Below are positions 58,525-64,000 of a DNA stretch of 64,000 nucleotides, piece after piece (the stretch's first letter is position 1; each line of letters begins with the position of its first letter). Under the pieces are notes generated by a model. It searched no databases, was not told the origin of the DNA, and was given only the letters and a program-made list of their open reading frames with translations. Source of the stretch: Streptomyces coacervatus (GTDB lineage: Bacteria > Actinomycetota > Actinomycetes > Streptomycetales > Streptomycetaceae); the NCBI RefSeq assembly GCF_029223485.1, contig NZ_JARHTP010000007.1, positions 372,001 to 436,000 on the forward strand, written 5' to 3'. Made by a program: the position numbers and the translations under genes.

Positions 58525-61500
58525 TCACGCCGGTCGCAGCCGCACCGTGAGGATCTGGAACGGCCGCAGCTCGAAGCCCAAGTCGCTTTCGTGCAGCGGC
58601 CGTTCCAGCAGGTCCGTCACCTCGGCCCGGCCCACCGGGAACCCGGGCCGCAGCGTGGCCCGCGCCCGCCCGCCCCGGGACTCGTACAGCCGTACCACCA
58701 CATCCCCGCTGCGGTCCTCCGCGAGCTTGACGGACTCGACGGTCACGCCGGGGTGGTCGACGCGCACCAGCGGCTCCACGGCCGGTGCCTCGGCCACCCG
58801 CAGTGGCAGGTTCAGGGCGAGCCCCTCGGCGACCGCGTGCACGACGTCCCCGCCGGGCAGCAGCGCGTAGGTGAACCGGTGCGGGCCCAGATCCGTCTCC
58901 GGGTCCGGGCTGTGCGGGGCACGCAGCAGCGTCAGCCGTACGGTCGTGCCGAGGCCGCCCTCGTGCGGGGTACGGGTCACGTCGTGGCCGTATGTCGAGT
59001 CGTTGAGGACCGCCACGCCATAGCCCTCCTCCGCGACCCTCAGCCAGCGGTGCGCGCAGATCTCGAAGCGGGCCGCGTCCCAGGACGTGTTGGTGTGCGT
59101 CGGGCGGTGGATGTGCCCGAACTGGATCTCCGCCGTGGAGCATTCGGCGTGCACATCGAGCGGGAAGGCGGCCTTCAGCACCTTCTCGGACTCCTGCCAG
59201 TCGACGTCCGTGACGATGTCGAGGCGCCGGGCACCGGCCGCCAGCCGGAGCTCCTGAGTGATCCGCGACTTCCCGAACGTCCGCGTCACCCGCACCGCCG
59301 CCCTCAGCGGCCCGCTCTCCACCAGCTCCACCGACTCGACGTCCGTCAGGTCCGTGTGCCGCCGCCGGTAGTGCCGGTCGATGTCCCAGGCGTCCCAGGC
59401 GTTGGGATGGTCGGGGTGCAGCTGGAGGAGATTGCCCGGCCCGGACAGCACCTCGCGGCCGGCGGCGAGATCGCGTACGGAGGTGATCAACCCCTGGGCG
59501 TCCACGGTGACTTGGAGCCGGGAGTTCTCCAGTACGTAGGTGTCGCCGTCCTGTTCCGCCCGGACGACCTCGCCCGCCGCGCCCGCGACCGGCGCGCTCC
59601 CCAGCCCCGGCACCGTGACCAGCACGCCCCCGGCGATCTCCGTCCGCTCGTACGGCGAGGCGTTGAACACCGAAGGACCGCCCGCCCCCAGCGCGGCCAC
59701 CGCCCCCGCCGTGATCTCCTCCACCTCGGCCAGCACCTGCGCGTAGGTGTCGCGCGCCTCCCGGTGCACCCAGGCGATCGACGACCCGGGCAGGATGTCG
59801 TGGAACTGGTGCAGCAGCACCGTCTTCCACAGCCGGTCCAGCGCGTCGTAGGGGTAGGCATACGACGGATTGCGTACGGCGGCCGTCGCACACCACAACT
59901 CGGCCTCGCGCAGGGCGTGTTCCGAGCGCCGGTTGCCCTGCTTGGTCTTCGCCTGAGTGGTGTACGTGGCCCGGTGGAGTTCGAGGTACAGCTCGCCCGA
60001 CCAGACGGGGGCCTGGGCGCCGTACTCCTCCTCGGCGGCCGCGAAGAACGCGGACGGCTTCTCGATCTCCACCCGCGGCGAGCCCTCCAGGGAGCGCAGC
60101 CGCCGCGCCTTCTCCAGCATCTCGCGGGTCGGACCGCCGCCCCCGTCACCCCATCCGAACGGCACCAGCGACCGGGTGGCCCGCCCCTTCTCGGCGAAGT
60201 TGCGTTCCGCGCGGGCGAGTTCACGGCCGTGAAACTGCGAGTTGTAGGTGTCCACGGGCGGGAAGTGCGTGAAGACGCGGGTGCCGTCGATGCCCTCCCA
60301 CCAGAAGGTGTGATGGGGCATTTTGTTCGACTGGTTCCAGCTGAGCTTCTGGGTGAGGAACCAGCGAATTCCGGCCAGTTTCGCGAGCTGGGGGAAGGCC
60401 GCGGTGTAGCCGAAGGAGTCCGGGAGCCAGATCTCCTCCGTCTCCACCCCGAGCTCCTCGGCGAAGAACCGCTTTCCGTGCACGATCTGCCGGGCCAGCG
60501 CCTCACCGCCGGGCATGTTGGCGTCGGACTCGACCCACATCGAACCGACGGGCGCCCAATTGCCGTCCCCCACCGCCTTCTTGATCCGCTCCCAGATGTG
60601 CGGCTGGTGCTCCTTCACCCAGGCGTACTGCTGGGCCTGCGAGCAGGAGAACACCAGCTCGGGGTAGTCGGCGGCGAGCGCGGTGACGTTGGCGAAGGTG
60701 CGCGAGGCCTTGCGGACCGTCTCGCGCAGCGGCCACAGCCAGGCCGAGTCGATGTGCGCATGTCCGGTTGCGGAGATCCGGTGTGCGCTCGCCGCGGCCG
60801 GGCGGGACAGGACGTCCGTCAGCGCCGCCCGGGCTGCGGCCGCCGTACCGGAGACGTCGTGCAGGTCGAGGGCGTCGAGCAGGTCCTCCAGAGCGCGCAG
60901 GATCTCGTGCCGCCGGGGCCGGTCCATGGGCAGCTCGTGCATGAGTTCCGAAAGCACCTCTACGTCCAGGACCAACTGCCACACGGCTTCGTCGAGTACG
61001 GCGAGGTCGGCAGAGCGGAATCGGTAGATGGGCCGATCCCCGGCGGTCCGGACGTCCCCCAGGTGCGTGGGTTCGAAGCCGTGCAGCACGGCCGGATTGG
61101 CCGCCGCCTCCAGAAGCAGATGCACCGGTTCGCCTCCGCTCGCCGGAGCGCCGACGGTCAGATGACGGTTGCGCGGGTGAATGCCCTTCAACGGCACGCC
61201 TGCGGCGTCGTAGAGCAGTCCCTCCGCCTGGAAACCGGGCCCGTCGCCCGTGAACCCGGGGTCGATCACCGCCTCGACCCGGCGCCCGGCCCATTCCTCG
61301 GGGACCCGACCCGCCAACCGGAACCAACTCGTCGACCAGGGCTTTCCCCATACCGTTCCGGTTGTGAAGGTCTCGTAGTCGGCCCCCAGCGCCTGGTCCA
61401 CGGGCACCGGTTCGCCGGGCACATGCCACACGGACAGGTCCAGTGGCACGCGCTCCGCATACTGCGCGGGTCGCACGAACTGCCCCATGGCGCGCTCCAG

Positions 61501-61533
61501 GCGCGCCTCCACCAGCGTTCGGTCGTCGTGCAC
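58525..61533 (-). CDS. GH38 alpha-mannosidase
   Basis: 1002 residues. The catalytic domain (about 255-560) has ISATGHAHIDSAWLWPLRET (zinc ligands and first Asp) and EEIWLPDSFGYTAAFPQLA with the nucleophile Asp. The Zn His near HQFHDILPGSS is also present; the C-terminal part is the large GH38 beta-domain. The N-terminal 250 residues match bacterial long-form alpha-mannosidases. No signal peptide: it acts on imported or internal mannosides. GAGGGAG stands before GTG 61533. Convergent with the small secreted protein gene, six bases apart. Confidence 0.9.
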   Translation of the reverse strand: MHDDRTLVEARLERAMGQFVRPAQYAERVPLDLSVWHVPGEPVPVDQALGADYETFTTGTVWGKPWSTSWFRLAGRVPEEWAGRRVEAVIDPGFTGDGPGFQAEGLLYDAAGVPLKGIHPRNRHLTVGAPASGGEPVHLLLEAAANPAVLHGFEPTHLGDVRTAGDRPIYRFRSADLAVLDEAVWQLVLDVEVLSELMHELPMDRPRRHEILRALEDLLDALDLHDVSGTAAAARAALTDVLSRPAAASAHRISATGHAHIDSAWLWPLRETVRKASRTFANVTALAADYPELVFSCSQAQQYAWVKEHQPHIWERIKKAVGDGNWAPVGSMWVESDANMPGGEALARQIVHGKRFFAEELGVETEEIWLPDSFGYTAAFPQLAKLAGIRWFLTQKLSWNQSNKMPHHTFWWEGIDGTRVFTHFPPVDTYNSQFHGRELARAERNFAEKGRATRSLVPFGWGDGGGGPTREMLEKARRLRSLEGSPRVEIEKPSAFFAAAEEEYGAQAPVWSGELYLELHRATYTTQAKTKQGNRRSEHALREAELWCATAAVRNPSYAYPYDALDRLWKTVLLHQFHDILPGSSIAWVHREARDTYAQVLAEVEEITAGAVAALGAGGPSVFNASPYERTEIAGGVLVTVPGLGSAPVAGAAGEVVRAEQDGDTYVLENSRLQVTVDAQGLITSVRDLAAGREVLSGPGNLLQLHPDHPNAWDAWDIDRHYRRRHTDLTDVESVELVESGPLRAAVRVTRTFGKSRITQELRLAAGARRLDIVTDVDWQESEKVLKAAFPLDVHAECSTAEIQFGHIHRPTHTNTSWDAARFEICAHRWLRVAEEGYGVAVLNDSTYGHDVTRTPHEGGLGTTVRLTLLRAPHSPDPETDLGPHRFTYALLPGGDVVHAVAEGLALNLPLRVAEAPAVEPLVRVDHPGVTVESVKLAEDRSGDVVVRLYESRGGRARATLRPGFPVGRAEVTDLLERPLHESDLGFELRPFQILTVRLRPA

Positions 61534-61719
61534 AGCGGCTCCCTCGGCGCTCGGACGGCACTGTCCAGCGTGTCATCTACCCGGCCGGAAGGACCGCATC
61601 CGTGGCCGAACACCTGGTCGTTGAGGATTCGACATGACTGCCACGTGCCCAGAGGGGCATGGATCCCGTGAACGTGTTCGACAAGGAGGGGAACCGACAT
61701 CGGCACGCGGGCGGGGGTC

Positions 61720-62199
61720 ATGAATAGGCAGGCACGAGGGGGCGGTCCCATAGCGATCGGGGCCTTCTCGGCGAAGACGGAGGACAACACCGACGGCGGC
61801 CCGGAAGGGGCGCAGCCGTCCCAGCTACGGAAGAGACTCGGACGGTCGGATCTCAAGGCGGTGCCCGAGGCACGCAGGGCGCTGCGCGAGCTGTTACGGC
61901 AGTGGGGCAGGCCCGGTCGGTCGGAGATAGCGGAGCTGCTCACCAGCGAACTCGTCACCAACGCACTCATCCACACCGACCACGACGCGGTGCTCACGGC
62001 CACTGTCGGACCCCGTGGACTGCGGGTGGAGGTAAGGGACTTCGTCGCCCGCAGGCCCAGACTGCACGTACCGAACGCCGACGACGGTACGCACGGCAGA
62101 GGCCTGGTCCTGGTGCAGTCCCTCGCGGACGCCTGGGGGGTACGGGTGCACGGGGTGGGGAAGGCGGTGTGGTTCGAACTCGATGCCGGAGCGGCATAG
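61720..62199 (+). CDS. HATPase-type regulatory kinase-like protein (anti-sigma type)
   Basis: 159 residues. The N-terminal 50 residues are disordered; LRKRLGRSDLKAVPEARRAL, the N-box ELLTSELVTNALIHTDHDAV, the DFVARRPRLH region and GRGLVLVQSLADAWGV are the usual signs of the RsbW-like HATPase family of Streptomyces. It would phosphorylate or bind a partner anti-anti-sigma protein, or a sigma factor; none is adjacent. GGGGGT stands before the ATG. A strong terminator follows. Confidence 0.8.
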   Translation: MNRQARGGGPIAIGAFSAKTEDNTDGGPEGAQPSQLRKRLGRSDLKAVPEARRALRELLRQWGRPGRSEIAELLTSELVTNALIHTDHDAVLTATVGPRGLRVEVRDFVARRPRLHVPNADDGTHGRGLVLVQSLADAWGVRVHGVGKAVWFELDAGAA

Positions 62200-62202
62200 C
62201 AC

Positions 62203-62240
62203 GGGAAGGGGGCGTGACCCGCAGGCCACGCCCCCTTCCC
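62203..62240. terminator. strong bidirectional terminator
   Basis: GGGAAGGGGGCGTG (62203-62216) pairs perfectly with CACGCCCCCTTCCC (62227-62240): a 14-bp stem with a 10-base loop between the convergent HATPase and DUF2637 genes. Confidence 0.85.
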
Positions 62241-62253
62241 CTGTCAGCCGCTC

Positions 62254-63297
62254 CTAGCCGAACTGCTGCTCGAGGTCCTTGAGCTTGCGCTCCAGGGAGT
62301 CGAGGCGGGGCAGGGCCATGGTGTCGTCCTCCGCGGTGAGGTCGACGGTCACCGGTTCAGTACCGGCCTTGCGGACGGGCTGCAGGGACGGGCGTGAGCG
62401 TACGGGCAGCGGTTCCGCGGTGGATATGGCAGGCTCCGCGGAGACCGAAGCGGAGGCTCGCTCCAGAGCCTGGGGCTCCGCCTGGCGGCCGCCGCCACGG
62501 CCGATGAACCCGCGGTGGCCCCGGCTGATGGCCTTGAGCTGGGCGCGCTCCAGACGGTCGTGCTCGCGCCGACGCAGCCGGTTCTGCTCCTTCTGCCGCT
62601 GGTCCTCGCGCACCTCGTCGACCGCCTCGTCCAGGCTGCGCACGCCCTCCAGGAGCATCAGCGACCAGGCCTTGTAGGTCTCGCGGGGGGCCCGCAGCCA
62701 GCGGACGATACGGATCTGCGGCAGCGGACGCGGCACCAGACCCTGCTCGCGCAGTGCGGCCCGGCGGGTCTGCTTCAGTGCGCGGTCGAAGAGGACGGCC
62801 GCAGACAGGGACATCCCGGAGAAGAACTGCGGCGCACCGTCGTGGCCGATGCCCCTGGGCGCGTGCACCCAGTTGAACCAGGCCGCGGCGCCCGCGAACG
62901 TCCACACAAGTATCCGGGAGCCGAGGGCCGCGTCACCGTGGCTGGCCTCGCGCACCGCGAGCACGGAACAGAACATGGCCGCACCGTCCAGGCCGAACGG
63001 CACCAGGTACTCCCAGCCGTCGGTCAGGCCGAGGTTCTGCTGGCCGAAGCCGACCAGGCCGTGGAAGGAGAGGGCGGCGGCCACCGCCGCGCAGCAGAAC
63101 AGGAGGACATAGGAGGCGGTTCCATATATGGCCTCCTTGCGCCGGCGGCGCTCCTCGCTGCGCTCCCACGAATCGTCCGTCTTCGCGTGCTCCCCGGACC
63201 GCTTGCTGCGCGCGAGCACCGCCACCGCCGCCAGCATGCCCAGGAGCAGTACGGCGCCCGGAAGCAGCCAGTCCAGCGATATGTCGGTCAGTCTCAT
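62254..63297 (-). CDS. DUF2637 membrane protein
   Basis: 347 residues. N-terminal transmembrane helix (LLPGAVLLLGMLAAVAVL), then three or four more at about 60-180 (YVLLFCCAAVAAALSFHGLVGF, DGAAMFCSVLAVREAS, ILVWTFAGAAAWFNWVHAPRG) that match DUF2637 proteins, found on Streptomyces plasmids (Spd-like) and chromosomes. The C-terminal half is charged and coiled (EAVDEVREDQRQKEQNRLRR), ending with KLKDLEQQFG. ATG at 63297 is chosen: AAGGGAC lies before it. The function is not known. Confidence 0.75.
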   Translation of the reverse strand: MRLTDISLDWLLPGAVLLLGMLAAVAVLARSKRSGEHAKTDDSWERSEERRRRKEAIYGTASYVLLFCCAAVAAALSFHGLVGFGQQNLGLTDGWEYLVPFGLDGAAMFCSVLAVREASHGDAALGSRILVWTFAGAAAWFNWVHAPRGIGHDGAPQFFSGMSLSAAVLFDRALKQTRRAALREQGLVPRPLPQIRIVRWLRAPRETYKAWSLMLLEGVRSLDEAVDEVREDQRQKEQNRLRRREHDRLERAQLKAISRGHRGFIGRGGGRQAEPQALERASASVSAEPAISTAEPLPVRSRPSLQPVRKAGTEPVTVDLTAEDDTMALPRLDSLERKLKDLEQQFG

Positions 63298-63743
63298 CTG
63301 GGGTCCCTTGCATTGGGATAGGGCGTAACGCCCGCCATAGTGGCCCAATCCCACCGGCCCTCAGGGGGTTTCGGGGCAAGAGGCCGCCAAGGAAGTGCAA
63401 GGGGATGCCCAGGGCGGCGTTCTGCTCGAACTGCCGCTTGAGGGGCGGGAGTTGAGTTCGAATAAGACTACCCGTACGGATGGTTCCACGGAAAGTTCCT
63501 GCGGCAAGTGAGGAAATTGTGAATCGCCTGTAACCGGGCGGGCGCCTTGTCCGCGTTGATCTTACGGGACGTCAGGTGGCTGATCCAACGCTGATCGCGT
63601 ACATGACGTCTTAGTAGGTAAGGCTAACCTTGCTCAAGATGCTTGGGATTTGAACTGGTGGCTTCTGCGCCTAAGGTGCTTGACGGACGAGTAACAACCC
63701 GCCGTAATGACCCCAAGTACTGACACGTCCGGAGGAGGACCCG
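63298..63743. other. 446-bp intergenic region between DUF2637 and GntR genes
   Basis: No credible coding frame is seen. It contains the iron-box-like site at 63614, a GGAGGAGG ribosome site before the GTG at 63744, and a less GC-rich stretch from 63470 to 63720 typical of a complex promoter. I see no RNA gene. Confidence 0.6.
63614..63632. promoter_or_regulatory. iron-box-like operator (DmdR/IdeR type)
   Basis: GTAGGTAAGGCTAACCTTG matches the 19-bp iron box TTAGGTTAGGCTAACCTAA at 15 of 19 positions, with the central AGGCTAACCT intact. It lies 112-130 bp upstream of the GntR gene start. In Streptomyces such boxes bind DmdR1 in the presence of iron. Confidence 0.65.
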
Positions 63744-64000
63744 GTGAAGCAGAGCACGCACGGCTCCGCGGAGACGGGGATTCCGGAGACCCGGGCCGCC
63801 GGGGTGCCCCGGGTGCCGCCGCAGCCCAGGGCCCAGGACGTGGACCGGGAGCGTGGCGTCGCCGCGGCGGCCACCCGTGGCGAGCACACGCACAGTGAGC
63901 AGCCGATTCCCCGGCCGCGCCCGGTCCAGCGGGCCTCGGTGCGCGGGCAGATCCTCGACGCGCTGCGCACCGCGCTGGTCGCGGGCGAGCTGACGCCGGG
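63744..64000 (+). CDS. GntR family regulator, N-terminal part (cut by window end)
   Basis: 85 codons are inside the window. Residues 1-62 are Pro/Arg-rich and disordered; then VRGQILDALRTALVAGELTPG begins the winged HTH of the GntR family (usual form RxxIxxALRxAIxxGxLxPG). GTG at 63744 has GGAGGAGG eight bases upstream. The C-terminal ligand domain lies outside the window, so the subfamily is unknown. The iron box upstream suggests iron control. Confidence 0.7.
   Translation, partial: MKQSTHGSAETGIPETRAAGVPRVPPQPRAQDVDRERGVAAAATRGEHTHSEQPIPRPRPVQRASVRGQILDALRTALVAGELTP

Noticed and set aside
58591..61671. 1026-codon plus-strand ORF opposite the alpha-mannosidase gene
   Set aside because: Antisense shadow of GH38, which has all catalytic motifs on the other strand.
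1..64000. tRNA, rRNA, CRISPR, IS or prophage elements
   Set aside because: Looked for transposase or integrase motifs, repeated spacers, and cloverleaf-like segments by eye; found none. Small tRNAs could still be missed without a covariance search.

Overview
The window is a high-GC, densely packed actinobacterial chromosome segment, almost certainly Streptomyces. Support: strong third-position GC, frequent GTG and TTG starts, Tat and lipoprotein signals, GAGG-type ribosome sites, TTGACN/TANNNT promoters, and many family types typical of the genus. I found no rRNA, tRNA, CRISPR array, IS element or prophage. Both ends cut genes.

Positions 1-8000 form a plant cell wall (pectin and arabinogalactan) locus. 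It has a truncated secreted protein, a GH43 arabinofuranosidase, a GH43 exo-beta-1,3-galactanase with CBM13, a PL4 rhamnogalacturonan lyase, a CE12 rhamnogalacturonan acetylesterase and a DUF2264 protein. From 8000 to 20000 the genes are mixed: an unknown secreted protein, a class 2 lipase, a Nudix hydrolase, a cupin-like protein, a membrane/toroid protein, a TetR regulator with an alpha/beta hydrolase and a palindromic operator, an AraC regulator, a GH10 xylanase, an MFS exporter and a phosphotransferase.

Positions 19600-32800 hold a galactan utilisation region on the minus strand: a ROK regulator, a secreted GH30 endo-beta-1,6-galactanase-like enzyme with CBM13, then a tightly coupled run of eight genes (solute-binding lipoprotein, two sugar permeases, GH2 beta-galactosidase, MFS carrier, and a three-gene ABC-2 exporter). 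With the 5' locus, this provides enzymes to debranch and cut type II arabinogalactan outside the cell, import the products and hydrolyse them in the cytoplasm.

Positions 32900-43400 carry an alditol oxidase (AldO) divergent from a hydroxyacid dehydrogenase, a flavin-binding protein with a radical SAM protein, an unusual sigma4-like/zinc anti-sigma/TM/CBM2 fusion that looks like a polysaccharide sensor, and a ribose/fructose-type ABC importer divergent from its LacI regulator.

Positions 43690-48804 are the least understood part: a two-HTH XRE regulator faces four minus-strand genes (ImmA/IrrE peptidase, MAB_1171c-like seven-helix membrane protein, FAD oxidoreductase, squalene/phytoene synthase-like protein). 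I consider it the best candidate for an undescribed system. From 49000 to 64000 come RsgA (preceded by a small leader ORF), an Ada-AlkA fusion, a PPOX protein, DUF456, a degenerate PP2C-like protein, pyruvate dehydrogenase PoxB, a membrane-spanning HTH protein, a small secreted protein, GH38 alpha-mannosidase, a HATPase regulator, a DUF2637 protein and the start of a GntR regulator behind an iron-box-like site.

All functions are inferred from reading translated sequence and motifs; no database search was run.
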